64,000 nt of DNA from Coffea arabica (taxonomy: Eukaryota; Streptophyta; Magnoliopsida; Gentianales; Rubiaceae), in contig NC_092312.1 of the NCBI RefSeq assembly GCF_036785885.1, forward strand, positions 18,122,001 through 18,186,000. The letters run 5' to 3'. A program made the translations under genes and the position numbers. Shown piece by piece: positions 12,582-25,079 of this stretch; the first letter of the stretch is position 1, and each line of letters begins with the position of its first letter. Below the pieces are notes generated by a model. The model searched no databases and was not told the DNA's origin. It saw only the letters and a program-made list of their open reading frames with translations.

Positions 12582-14249
12582 AGCTTTTGATCCCTGCATT
12601 GCGCTTTCTTTAGGTCGAGTAGTAGGCGAGTAAACATATTTTGTTAGATTGTAGTATCCTTGTTCATTTTGCTCATAATTGGTTTTCAGTCACAGAAGGA
12701 GTGTTGACTGCTAATTAAGTTATGGTTCAGACTTCAGACATTGTAATAAATTTTAAGTGTAGGGAGTCTATCGGTCCCACTAGATATCCATGGACATGGT
12801 ATTTAATGTGTTACAGTATTCTTCTTTGGAGTGGAAAGACCCTCTGGTTGCTTAACCATATCCTTCGTGACTAGTTCATTTTAGTGGGAGTTGCAGCTTT
12901 GCTTTCACTAGATCACTCACAATCAGTCTACAATTGTGGAATGATCAAAGCTCTTTATCTCTCACTTCTTATTAAACTGAATCTGTGATCATGGAATGCT
13001 TTATATTTGGGAAGGAGAGGAAATTCTAGTAAATTCTGAACTAAAGGTATTTGTGTAGCTTTTTATGTGAAAGCTACTTAATAAGAGTTGATGATCAATT
13101 TTGTGTCCGTGTCTATCCCTCTTTAAACCTTTATTGAACCCCAAATATCAAATTCACCTATGGAATTCATACAATAAATTTCTGGCTCCTTTAGGTTTGT
13201 AATTGGGGTTTAAAAATCAAGTGCATTGCATCTCCTTCTTGACTTTCTGTAGAAATTTTTTCTAGGAAACCAAAACATCACCAGTTGTTGCAGTCACTAG
13301 TTTTTTTAACTTTTACTTGGTAGCCTTAAGAGCTTCCAAAGTCATCTGATGATTTTTGTTCGCTTCACATTGGTTTACAGGTCCATATCTTGTTTTGAGC
13401 TTTCATTTGTTCAGTTTCTCATTTATCTGTGTAAAAATGGTGAGTCATTTCTTTTCAAAAAGGTGAGACATTCCGATAATAGAATTTAAGACTTCTGGCA
13501 CTCTAATCAAGAATCATATCAGTAGACCAAATATGCTATTGTTGACATCACTCTTTCCATTAGTTACTATCTGAGAGGACTCATTAGCTGAAAGGTTTCG
13601 TGCTAGCTTAATACAAGTTTTGCAAAGGGCTATAGAAACTATTCAGGATGGGTGAGTCAATAGTCTGGAATGGGACATGCAGAGAATCTTGCTTCAGAAT
13701 GAGAATAATCCTTGCCCTTGGACATTGAGAATGAGAAGGTTTAACAAATTCTAAATTCTAGTATGTTGGGAAATTGAACTTGCTTTTTTGGAATTATAGA
13801 GTTCTCACACTTGTGGATTTTGTTACAGTTACTATGGGAATACCCTTTTTGTCTTCAACATATTAGGTGAATCTATTTGGTAAACTTGTCCATTCCAGTC
13901 TTGGCAACCTTGACCGTTTGTCAGCAGAAATTGTACTGTATTATTATGTAATTCTGTTAAGAATCCAATAGTTCACTTTCTTGATTATGAAAATTTCAGA
14001 AACCAACAAAATGAGGGCCTCAGATTGAGTATTTCTCCATTATGTATAAATCTTCTACAAGGAAAATATATTGCATTAATAGAGGTTAGGGTTTGAATCT
14101 TTCTTGGCAACAGTTATATCATACAAATGACGTTCTATTCAGTGAATGGTAGTTCACTAAGCTAAGGATTTCTGATCAATGGTTTGGTTATTAATTGGAA
14201 ATGAGGGCCCGTAAAAATATTGGTGGTTGTGCAATATAATTTTGTAATT
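12582..14249. other. Spacer between tRNA-Pro relic and first intact copy
   Basis: Nothing with gene character is seen in this 1.7 kb. The T-rich composition and scattered short open frames look like noncoding spacer. Confidence 0.5.
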
Positions 14250-14321
14250 GGGGCATTCCGAGAATTGAACTCGGGACCTCTTGCACCCAAAGCAAGAATC
14301 ATACCACTAGACCAAATGCCC
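14250..14321 (-). tRNA. tRNA-Pro (anticodon TGG), diverged copy
   Basis: This 72-base gene has the same acceptor stem (GGGCATT with AATGCCC), D arm and discriminator C as the four copies downstream. The anticodon stem is CTTGC with GCAAG, where the others have CTCGC with GCGAG: one base pair has changed on both sides, keeping the helix. The T loop reads TTCAATT instead of TTCGATT, changing a normally conserved B-box position. It may be functional but is the odd member of the cluster. The flanks do not match those of the other four. Confidence 0.88.
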
Positions 14322-15050
14322 AATTTTTATTATGAAGCTCCTTATTGATGGTAAAATAGCTCTCCTTTATTTGAAGGAAAAAAATAGTGGTTGTTTGAGA
14401 TTCTTAGGATCTCATTTAATTTGGCAGGTTTACTTTGCCATATTAGCTTGCTTGTTTTTAGTGCACTTCATCTTACTTGCTATTGAAGGAATACTAATTA
14501 TCACATCTTTTGTTGGTCTCTTAGGTAACTCTGCAAGTCATCTCAGCAAAAGGGAGAATTGGAAGCAATGAGAGTAAATTACTAATTTACTAAAGTACTG
14601 TGCTTGTTGCCAGCTATGGAAATGTGTTGAGGTTCAACTATGCCTGATACTTATTTGATCCACAATCTTGTAAGTAGTAATGTAAAGTATCAAAGATGTT
14701 GCCTAGGGATGTTTCTCTTTAGCTACTAGAGTATTTCCTGGTTAAATTGCTGCAAAATAAGAGTTGCTGTTGAAAACTGTTCAGGACAGGATGCCTGGAC
14801 CTCTAGCCCCCAAAAATGACAAAGAGGACTCTAGATTATTGTCTGTAGTTGATGCTAAGTCTGTTGCTTTCAAGTTTCGGTGCCAGTATATGACAACAGA
14901 TATACCCCCCCCCCCCCAACAAAAACAAAAAAAAAAAAACCAAAACCATGCCTACCCAATGGACAAGAAAATACCTACCGAAAATTACAACGTAGAGATG
15001 GGGAATTGAAAATGTTGAACAAATGCTTCTGTAATAGCTAATGTATTGGT

Positions 15051-15186
15051 GAATTATTGCAACATTAAACCTTTGACTTTCTCATGGTTAATGTGGAAAT
15101 GTAGCTAATGTAATTTGTGAATTATTGCAACATTAAACCTTTGACTTTCTCATGGTTAATGTGGAAATGGTTTTTCTTTGTGGTGG
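15051..15186. repeat. 68-bp tandem duplication
   Basis: A block starting GAATTATTGCAACATTAAAC at 15051 is repeated from 15119, an offset of 68 bases and almost exact. A single, more diverged copy of the same block lies at about 16718-16765, in the second unit of the large duplication, so this small tandem event probably came after the large one, or one copy was lost there. Confidence 0.8.
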
Positions 15187-15542
15187 TGGGATAACTTTTG
15201 AGATGAAATGTGGTCAGATCAGTTTGGAGGACTTCTTCTTTCTGGTCTTGGCAAGCTGTGATCCCTAACAATGGAGTTTTAAGCAGAGAATTGTTTAAGG
15301 AATATTATGTCCTTTTTTTTTTTCTGCATTCCCAATTTACTTGTTCTGATTGCTGTACAGCTGTGAGAATAGAAATCAACAAAGCTCTGAAATTGAGTCA
15401 GCTTATTAAACAGACAAACCTCTTTTGAGGAGTATATACATTTCATATGTTTTTTTGATCGATGGCTTTGCAGATCTTGCTTGCTGGAAATTAAGATAAG
15501 TCAAAGAACTGGGGTGATTGAGCAAAAAATTGTTGTAGAATA

Positions 15543-15614
15543 GGGGCATTCCGAGAATCGAACTCGGGACCTCTCGCACCCAAAGCGAGAATCATGCCAC
15601 TAGACCAAATGCCC
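15543..15614 (-). tRNA. tRNA-Pro (anticodon TGG)
   Basis: A complete 72-base cloverleaf on the minus strand: acceptor GGGCATT with AATGCCC, discriminator C, anticodon stem CTCGC with GCGAG around TTTGGGT, and T arm CCGAG-TTCGATT-CTCGG. The anticodon TGG reads CCA and, by wobble, other proline codons. It differs from its neighbours by one base in the D loop (GGCATGA for GGTATGA). It is the first tRNA of the first duplicated unit. Confidence 0.95.
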
Positions 15615-16622
15615 TGCTGTTGACGATGATTGTGTTCCTTTATTGATGAAAGAGAGTGGTAAGTTTGACCCTTATATAAGATCTTTTTTCTTTTATTTGG
15701 TGGAAAACTAAGCATCATCCCAAGAACTTGATGTTGCATTCTATGATATATGGTCGCTTTTACATTGTGTTAAAAAATTTGGGGGGTAAATCTAGTAGAG
15801 ATCATCTGTAATGACCCGATTGATCTAGGAATGCGTTTGCCTCTAGATCCATTCTCCTTCTTGACTTTGTTTGTTTATCTTGTTCTGCCGTCTTTTTACA
15901 TTGACCCATTTCATCATGCTTCTTTCATTGAAATTGGATTGGAGCATTCATATGCATCATATAATTGGGTTACTGGGGCTTGACTTTGGAGTTTTACTGC
16001 TGTAAAACATTTGTTCTTAGTCAGTAATTCTATACTTCTGTACTGCACCTTTATCAGAGACCTGGATTCTGAAACTCTTATCTAAACTTGGGGAAATAGC
16101 TTTTTAAATCAGCTTGGTTGATGTGATCCATTTGATGTGAGAGTCCGAGAATTGCACCTTAAGCAAGAAGCATGCTTAGTTCCCTTTAATTGGTCCAGTA
16201 TCATTTTCCTTGGCTGGTCTTGACTGTTTCAAGACGCATTTGAATAGAAAGAAAAGCCAGGAAAGGCCTCACTTATCCTCTTACAATAAAAACAGGTGAT
16301 CAAAATGTGGGCTAACTGACTTAGCCTGAAAAGAGCAGATGCTGATCTTAAATGTTTAGCCAGCGTACCATCTAGGGCCTCATTTACATAATAGTACTAT
16401 ACCAGTACGCAAGAGGTAATAAGCTATTGTGAATTGTTTAGCTGTACACTGCTTAGGAGCTACGGTTGAATTAATATCTATTATTTCATTCACGGTTGAC
16501 TCAGAACTATCTATCTACTTAAAGGCCTTGATTGTTGAGAAATGACAGAAAAGACCTGATTGTTGGGAAATGACAAAAAGAAGACCATGGAAATGTGTAT
16601 TTGCAAAAATGAAATGATGGTA

Positions 16623-16694
16623 GGGGCATTCCGAGAATCGAACTCGGGACCTCTCGCACCCAAAGCGAGAATCATACCACTAGACCAAATGCCC
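16623..16694 (-). tRNA. tRNA-Pro (anticodon TGG)
   Basis: An intact 72-base tRNA-Pro with the standard sequence of the cluster and all stems paired. It is the second tRNA of the first duplicated unit, about 1.0 kb from the previous one. Its upstream flank in genome order resembles that before the 18340 copy. Confidence 0.96.
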
Positions 16695-17140
16695 GGATGG
16701 TCATGTATAATTGGTGGAATAATTGCAATATTAACCTTTGACTTTCTCATGGTTAATGTGTAAACAGTTTTTCTTTGTGGAGGTGAAATATCATTTGAGA
16801 TGAAATGTAATCAGATCTGTTTTGAGGACTTATTCTTTTAGTCTTGGCAAGCTGTGATCCGTAACAGTGGAGTCTTATAAGCAGAGAATTGTTTAAGGAA
16901 TATTGTGTCCTTTTTTTCCTCACTCCCAATACTTGATCTGATTGCTGTACAGCTGTGAGAATAGAAATCAATAAGCCACTGAAGTTTGTGTCAGCTTATT
17001 AAACAGACAAACCTCTTTCGACGATTGTATACATTTTATGCATGCTTTTTGATTGATGGCTTTGCAGATCTTCCCAGCTGGAAATTAAGAAAGGTCAAAG
17101 AACTCAAGCGTTTGAAGCAAAAAATGTTTGTAGGGAATTT

Positions 17141-17212
17141 GGGGCATTCCGAGAATCGAACTCGGGACCTCTCGCACCCAAAGCGAGAATCATACCACTA
17201 GACCAAATGCCC
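17141..17212 (-). tRNA. tRNA-Pro (anticodon TGG)
   Basis: An intact 72-base tRNA-Pro with the standard cluster sequence. It is the first tRNA of the second duplicated unit and the partner of the 15543 copy; both have a downstream flank with the GTTGTTGA and TGTGTTCCTTTAT motifs. Confidence 0.96.
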
Positions 17213-18339
17213 AGTTGTTGATGATTGTTGTGTTCCTTTATCGGTGAATGAGAGTGGTGGTAAGTTTGACTCGTATATAAAAACCTTTTTTCTTTTATTT
17301 GGTGCAAAAAAAAAAGAAAAAGAAAAAGCTGATCCCAATCCCAAGTCCTTGATGTTTTATTCTACGATATACAGTCACTTTTACACGTGTTAAAAGTGAA
17401 AGTTGGAGGGCAAATCTAGTAGAGATCATCTGTAATGACCCGATTGATCTAGAAATGTGTTTGCCTCTATCCTTGCTGACTTTGTTTGTTTATCTTATTC
17501 TCTGCCCTCTTCTAGCATTCACCCATTTCATCATATGCTTCTTTCCTTGACATTGGACCGGAGCATTCATATGCATCATATAATTGGGTTACTGGGGCTT
17601 GACTTTGGAGTTTTATGAGGGGCTTTGGCTGTAAAACATTTGTTCTTAGTCAGCAATTCTGTACTTGCCGTACCGCACCTTTATCAGAGACATGGATTCT
17701 GGAACTCTAATCTATCTAAACTTGGGCAAATAGCTTTTTGAATCAGCTTGGTTGATGCGATCTATTTGATGGGAGAATTGCACCTTAAGCAAGAAGAGCA
17801 TGCTTTTAGCGTGCCCTTTAATTGGTCAGGCATCATTTTCGTCGGCTGATCCTGACTGTTTAAATGGGAAAGAAAAGTCATGATATGCCTCCTCTTGCAA
17901 GAAGAGAAAACAAACGGGTGATCAAAGTGTGGGTAAATTGACCTGGCTCGACAAGTGCGTATGCTTCAATTGGGGGCTCCCTCCCCTGATTGGCCATCGG
18001 GGTTCGGAACAAATCCAGGCCTTCGAATACAAAATTTCAAATGGGCTTCTCGGATCAAGCCGATCTCTTAACATGGATCTGAGCTTTCATTTGTGATTTG
18101 CAGCCGGGATCCGCAAAGAGTAGATGCTGATTTTAAATGTTTTAGCTAGCGGACAATGACGGGCTTTGTGGACCTGTCAAGAGAGAATAAAATTTGTCAA
18201 CCGTAAAGTGCTTAGAATTAACTTCTGCTACTTGATTCAGAACTAGTATCTATCTACATAAAGGCCTTCTTGTTTGTTTGAGAAATGACAGAGATATGAT
18301 CATGGAAATGCATGTTTGCAAAAAGTGAATTGATGGTGG

Positions 18340-18411
18340 GGGGCATTCCGAGAATCGAACTCGGGACCTCTCGCACCCAAAGCGAGAATCATACCACTAG
18401 ACCAAATGCCC
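18340..18411 (-). tRNA. tRNA-Pro (anticodon TGG)
   Basis: An intact 72-base tRNA-Pro with the standard cluster sequence, second tRNA of the second unit and partner of the 16623 copy. It is the last tRNA of the cluster before the WLIM1 gene. Confidence 0.96.
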
Positions 18412-19730
18412 GGCCGGTCAAGGGAACAAGATAAATTGCCACTAGCCCTGAAGCTTAAATCTGCAATTGGAATTTTTATCGTTTTGAAAAAGGCGTATTT
18501 TGCTTGCTGACTAGTTTGACCATTCTAGAGAGTTGAAAGAGAGGAAATGCAGTTACAGGTGTAATTATCGATAGTCATCGCCTTCTGATTCACTTTTCTA
18601 CTCATGTTAGAACTGCTTCATTACAAAAGACATGATTCATCCCCAAACAGAAATCAAGAAAGCATAATTTCTTTTTATATAGGATGACAACGTGCTGTTA
18701 TGACCACAATTATTGCCGTCAAACTTTGAACGGGACGAGAATGGTCATAATTGTCGCTCAATGATATAATGCTGATTGGAAGGGAACTTAGAAAATGTAG
18801 TTACTGCTAATGTAGGTCTAAATATTGATTGTGACCTAGAGTCTCACATGAGAAATAGAAAGTAAAAAAAAATAAAAAATGATTTGACTAACATAACGTG
18901 TACTCCATAAGAGACTCAGGTGTTAGTTTCTTAGAAAAAAAAAATAGTTAATTTGAGAGAGTGTCACAGTTTAAGGGGTGCAACAATAATTGCGAGTGTG
19001 TATATTTATATAATAATTTAAATGTGATTTAAACATCTTAACTAGTTATTTGACGGGCGTACGTTAGAAAATTTCAAATAAATATATGAACTATTTTCTC
19101 TCGCAGTGCCTTTTTAGTCCTACAAGTTTTAGCTTTTAGGAAAATGGTTTTCATGTGTTTGTTGTTTGAAGGGAAAAATAAATTAAAAATTTTAAATGGC
19201 ATTTGGACGTTGCTAATAATATGCTTTCAAGTCACTCTCGCTATTTAAGTGCGCAGGTTGAGACTACGAATTTGCTACCAGAGAAAATGCTGAGAAATTA
19301 GCTGACACCTCCACTTTCACATCATTTCCTTTCACCCAATTCAGCTATCCAAAAGGAGCATATGGTAGTTTGTTTGGTACCAAGTCTGCGGGATGGAATT
19401 GCTTTAAGTTCGGACAACATGATTACTGAATGGCGCCAATGTTCCAACTCCCATGATTATCCCCCGCAAATTTCTGCGATCCACAAATTTCTTTTGCATT
19501 TCATTCCCCCTTTAACCCCTCAAAAACCTTATGCTCCATGCTCCACCATTAATGGAGAGGGAGAAACAAAAGGGGTGGTCATAGAGGAAGAAGATTGAGA
19601 GAGCAACTGGAGAAAGAGTGGTTTCTTTCTTTCTTGGAAAGATCACTTCTTTCTCTAGCCGGCTGGGCTGGTTCGTTCTTGAACATAATAAAAGATTGGC
19701 AATTCCTTCATATTAATATAGTAGGAAAAT
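18412..19730. other. WLIM1 upstream region
   Basis: No separate gene is supported. A TATA-like TATTTAAG near 19240 sits about 490 bases before the WLIM1 start. Open frames at 19362-19598 and 19595-19792 lie in what may be the leader; if transcribed they would be upstream ORFs, the second overlapping the WLIM1 start in another frame. Neither resembles a known protein. Confidence 0.4.
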
Positions 19731-20937
19731 ATGGCATTTGTTGGCACGACCCAAAAATGCACCGTCTGCGAAAAGACGGTTTATTTGGTTGATAAGTTGG
19801 CAGCAGACAACCGCATTTACCACAAAGCTTGCTTCCGGTGCCACCATTGCCAACGTACCCTCAAGGTAAACATGTAATCTTGATCGACAGTTGCATTCTG
19901 GAATTGATTTGACTCTTGAAACTGACTGAATAAATCATTTAACGTAGTCCTTGATTTTGGATTCATGATCCTAGGCGTGTTTTGGTCTAATGTGTTTCGC
20001 ATTTTGTTGGAAGAACAGCTTGGCAACTTCAATTCTTTTGATGGGGTCCTATACTGCAGGCCTCACTTTGATCAGCTGTTCAAGCGAACCGGCAGTCTTG
20101 ACAAGAGTTTTGAAGGTACGAGTGACTGTAAATTCCAGTCCAAGCTTCATGTCAGATGTTTTTTTTAATGAATTACTATTATTATTTTTTCTGCTGATAT
20201 TTTGAGTTCGTTTTCATTTTATTCTAGGAACGCCAAAAGTAGTGAAACCAGAAAAGCCTGTGGACCATGAAGTATTATTCTTTGTTCTTCACAACTCGGC
20301 CTCTTCTGGAAGAGGGCGAATTATCAATTGCTGCGCTCTTTTTAGCATCAACTTCATTTTAAATCCTTAGCTTTTAGTTCTTGTATTCTCGTCCTATCAA
20401 CTGCTAATCCCCAATCCACATTCATTGAACAGAACGCGACCAAAGTCTCAAGCCTGTTCGTGGGCACCAGGGATAAATGTATTGGATGTGACAAAACTGT
20501 CTATCCAATTGAGAAGGTACGCAGAAACCGCAGAAAAATCTCTTTCCACCTAATGTGATTTATATCATGAGGCAAATCTAAGAATTTGCGGCTTGGAACT
20601 TGATCTGCAGAGCTATTAGTCATCCATTTCTATCAACTCTTTAAAAACTTGCAAGACATGACAATATCTTATATCGCCACACGTTTGTAATCTGGATCCT
20701 TTTTCACTCTGCAAGGTTACTGTCAACGGAAAACCATACCACAGAAGTTGCTTCAAATGCTCTCATGGGGGTTGTACAATAAGCCCATCAAACTATATTG
20801 CACATGAGGGAACGCTTTACTGCAAGCACCATCACGCCCAACTCGTCAAGGAAAAAGGCAACTACAGCCAATTGGAAAATGACATGGACAAGGAGCCATC
20901 GCTTCCTGCTCATATGGAAATAGCTGCAGAATCATGA
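19731..20937 (+). CDS. WLIM1: LIM-domain actin-binding protein, WLIM1 type
   Basis: Five exons encode 193 residues: 19731-19865, 20019-20115, 20228-20271, 20433-20516 and 20716-20937; all junctions are GT-AG and phases join. Two LIM zinc-finger domains are complete. The first uses C10, C13, H31, C34, C37, C40, C58 and H61; the second opens at C108 and C111 and continues through YHRSCFKCSHGGC to YCKHHH. The start (MAFVGTTQKC), the linker (GTPKVVKPEKP) and the second domain (SPSNYIAHEG) follow the WLIM1 subgroup rather than WLIM2 or PLIM. Members of this plant CRP-like family bundle and stabilise actin filaments in the cytoplasm and are also found in the nucleus. The gene is convergent with the coiled-coil gene. 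Confidence 0.95.
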
Positions 20938-21988
20938 GGCCACAAGGAAAATACACTATTATTTGCTAGATTGATCTCTCTCTCTATTAATCTCTCTGAC
21001 CCTTTTCTCTTGGTGGTGAGAACGGTTTGCTAACTTTGTTGTCCAGGATGATTTTGTACTGTGGATGAGTTTTATGCAGAACTTTCGGTCTCTAGCTATG
21101 TGGGGTGTATAATTTGTCCTGAGGTTGTGGTGTGAATTTGCAAGCAGTTCCTGAGCTTGTTCGTGTAAATTCTCTACTTGCTTAATAAGATGTACATAGG
21201 TAAACCTTATGCGAGTCCAACGATTCACCGGTGAAGGATAAATAGCTACAGGCTGCAGAATAATTGGACAAGTTGCTTTTACGTTTAATACTAAAAATTC
21301 TCGCCATCCTTCTTCGACTTTCAACCGAGAATGAGGACACAAAAAAGGAGGGATGGTAGAATATGGACAGCCTGATCTCAATCCCAAGATGGTTAAATGC
21401 AGACCATTAGCCTTCTTCTTTCACCTGCCGGAGATGCCAAACGTACATGGGTACAATCTGCAAACCTTTCAACAAAAGAAACGCCAACTTTCGATTGTGT
21501 ACGCGTGCAATTCCACGCATTCAAAGTTACTAAACCAGAGTAACTGAAGCCCCATCTGTTTACACTTGAGCCATTTCAGAAGCCACAATTTCTACCTGTT
21601 AAATCTAACTTAGCAACGGAAGCCTAGGATTGAAAAAATTACCCAAAATTGACAAAGAAATCCAGCCTTCATTTTACAAATAAATTAATATGCTATTCAA
21701 GAAATATTTACAAGGTTTGAATTTACAACATTTCAACTTATATCAGAAAAGATATCAAAGAATTGACCGACCACTGTACAGTATGCAGTAATATTGCTGA
21801 CTAAACCTTGCGCCACAATACATCATGTTAATCAGTACACAAGCAAGTTGGAAGAACCACACCATGTACAGATTGTAAATTGTACGTGTCCTTTCATCAC
21901 CCTATAGCAAGACTGAAACTCAACCAGAGATCCAAATGGTGAGGTCTATCCCAAACTGTACAATGTATCATTTCCCCGTGCAAGAACT
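20938..21988. other. Convergent 3' flanks of WLIM1 and the coiled-coil gene
   Basis: About 1 kb between two stop codons facing each other. It should hold both 3' untranslated regions. A CT-rich microsatellite lies at about 20974-20998. Open frames at 20959-21387 (minus) and 21353-21547 (plus) show no family resemblance and probably arise by chance. Confidence 0.5.
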
Positions 21989-24900
21989 CTAACTTCTTGC
22001 TAGGCGCTCTTTGCATAATTGAGCTGCAAAAAGCAAGAGGTCCACCATCTCAAGTCCAGCAGCAGAGACAAAATCTACTTTCTCATTACTAGAATTTGCA
22101 TCACTTGAACCAATTGCTTCCTCAAAACGGTCAACCTGTGATTCTACATCTGCCTCAGCTGACCAACTGATTGGAAGTGAGCTACCAAGAGCAGTTTTAA
22201 GCAATCTGGCTTCTGTAATGATGTCATAGACAGCTTCCGCCAAACCAGTATTTGTGCCTTCTAATACAGCTGACTCATTTGCCTAGATGTTTTAGCAAGA
22301 TAAAATTCCCAAATCAAAAATGGAACACCCAAAGAAGCCATAAATGAATGCTTTTCCATTCCACAGGGCTAAAGTTATGTTCCCCCAAAAAGAAAAAAAA
22401 AAGAGAGTTTTGTTCTCGTTCTGTCAGTGACATCATTGTTAAATAACAGCAACAAATTTCAGGGATTTCAGTAGATGGATAATTGCCTCTTAATTATTAG
22501 AAAATTGGCAACAGTAATTACCTTCAAGAGTGCAAGACGGAGCTTACGTACTGAAGAGGTTAGATACTCCATACTTTCCAGGATCTCCTGCAGGGCTGCA
22601 TTTTCAATCTTTATCCTGGAAAACAAGAACAGATGAAAGAGAAAAACTGTAAGCAGATTTTCTTCAAATGCCATTTGGCTAACTACCATGCTTGTCAGCA
22701 ATAGTAGAGCCTTTTCCCATCAGTGTAAGCCACCAAAATAAAATGTTAAGAAAAAATTTTCCATGAACCTTGCAAAATCCACACTAGAGGTGGATTTTTT
22801 TTGGTTGAAGTGCCCCTCATAATTCAGGTGAGTAACAGCATTATCTGTGTCAGAATCAATATTACCAACCCAGTGTCTCAGATAAGTCTTCTTCAGCAAA
22901 TTTTTTAATTTTCCATCTCTATCCTGAATTATCCTTTGTCCCCCACTTGCAGCACAGGCTTGGCCCTCTCTTTTATCTTGATTAACATTCCTGCATGATT
23001 TTTGCTGCATTTAGTATGTTTGCCAGGGTAAAAAAATAATAGCAGTTAAAATCTAGGAGGATAAAGAAACTATGCAAGGCAAACTTGACTCCCTTAAATT
23101 TATAACCAGCCAAACACCTAGATACTCAAAAGCTGCATTGAATGCTGTACATAGTGAAATCAATATTCCAGTGACCTGCTACGATATTTTTTACCGAAAA
23201 TCTACGACAGGATTCCAACAGAACTAACAAAATATTCATTGTCTGACATGGAAAATTTAACATAAAGCACCAGATCTTCCTTATATGCATCTCATCTACA
23301 ATCACAATGTCACTAATATGTTTGAGGTAGCGCTATGTCCCCATTATAATATCTCTTTGCAAGTTGATTGCCGTCACGAAAGAGCAATTACATGTCTGAT
23401 ACTGTCATCAATTTCCCTGGCCACACTAGTGACCAATTTTTTCATTTCCCATTTGCTGTTTCTGGGGCATTTTCCCCCCTATTTTTTTGGGGTGGAGTGG
23501 GGTTGGTGAGGAGTTTCCAGTGGTGGTAGTAGAAAAGCTCGACAGAGGGATATATGATAGGGTTGGCAGCAGACAGCATCTCAGATTAGTCAATTTAGTT
23601 TGTTCAAAATGATTATGAGTTCAAAAGTGTGAAAATCTTAAAAGAAGCTTTCTAGCATCTCCAGATCTACAAGAACTCAAGTTATTCAGAGGACAAGCTA
23701 AATATAATGTTCAATATAGAACAGCTTGTCTCTTGCAAGGAACTCATGTCAATTAATAGAAATTAATTTTGGCAGGTTTTGACTGAAGCAAAAGTTTACA
23801 AATCCTAGGCAAGCTTAAAGTATTAAATTCTTGGCCACTCAACTAAAAACCACTTATTTCAGTTTGATATCAGAAAGTCATGAACCAGTCAAGGTCAAAA
23901 ACCCCTTATCCAACCTCCCAGTGACGGAGAAAGGCACTCCAAATATCACGAATATATTGATGCCAAAGCATGAGCATGAAAATGACACAGATGATGAATA
24001 TCAGAACATTGTATCATCGTTTTTAATTAGTGGAAAAAGGCGCTTCAATTAACTTACTCTCGAAGAACTTGGAATTCCTGCTTCAGATGTGCAAGCTCCA
24101 TAAGAGCTCTTACCTTTTCATGTGTAACCTAACCAACAAAGATTCAGCTCAATTACAGACATTCATCATGAAAGGAAATATTATAAGTGTGACAAAAATG
24201 ATATCAAGGATGTCACAATTGTGTCTCCCAATGGATCCAAGCTGTCTAAATCAGATCCTTTCACCTTTGCAAGATTTTGTCCCCTAGCCCCCTCCCAGTA
24301 ACTAGAAAATCCAAAAAAGCTAATTTTTATACAAAAACATGCTGGACACAAACCCACATGCAACCACAGACACATAGCAGAGCCACATTAAGAAACTCAA
24401 AGTTTTCCAGCTCAAGAACCCATATGTAGTGGTGGTGGTAGTAGTAGCAGCAGTAAGGAAAGACCGCAAGTGGGGCAAATAGTTACTTGTAGTAGATTTC
24501 TCTGAAGTTCCTCAATCTTTTTCTGAAGAGCTATGTTCAGATTTCTCTCTAGCAAATGTCTTTCTTCTTCTTGGGAAAGAAGCAACAGTACTGCAACCTG
24601 TATATATAAAAATTAAATATTAGCAGAGAAGTTCTTGAAAAAGTATGGAGTAAGAGAACATTTGTTCAACCTTCTCTTGCAGTGCCTGAGCAAGGGGTTC
24701 AGAGACATCCCCAGTTTTGACACTAATTGCTGTTGTGGCTCCAGGATCATCCCTCTGCAACAGATTGGAAACTTAGTCCTCAAAATTATGTAGCTTCAAT
24801 CCATGTGAGGAGATTCAATATGTGACAGATAAATCATTTAAGTGCTATCACTTAGCCACAAATTGCTCTTACAAACTCTTAAAATTTACTTCAGGAGGGA

Positions 24901-25027
24901 CAAAATCAACTGATTATTTGCTTCATGGGCTGGAGAATTCAGTGAAATAGGGAAAATTGCTCATCCAATTAAACAAACTTTTTGACTGGGAATCTCTCTT
25001 TAATCCCTTGCCCCCAGACTCTGAGTG

Positions 25028-25079
<52 letters not shown>

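Larger units (their letters stand above)
15170..18411. repeat. Tandem segmental duplication carrying two tRNA-Pro genes per unit
   Basis: The stretch from about 15170 to 16694 matches that from about 16765 to 18411. Each unit is: leader, tRNA-Pro, about 1 kb spacer, tRNA-Pro. The first tRNAs of the units are 1598 bases apart and the second 1717 bases apart; the difference is mainly extra sequence at about 17950-18110 that the first unit lacks. Spacer identity is well below that of the tRNAs themselves, with many substitutions and small gaps, so the duplication is not recent, while the tRNAs have been held nearly identical. Confidence 0.85.

Noticed and set aside
20959-21387. 142-codon minus-strand open frame after WLIM1
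   Set aside because: It lies in the convergent 3' flank, overlaps a CT microsatellite and has no recognisable motif; plant genes here are otherwise split and conserved.
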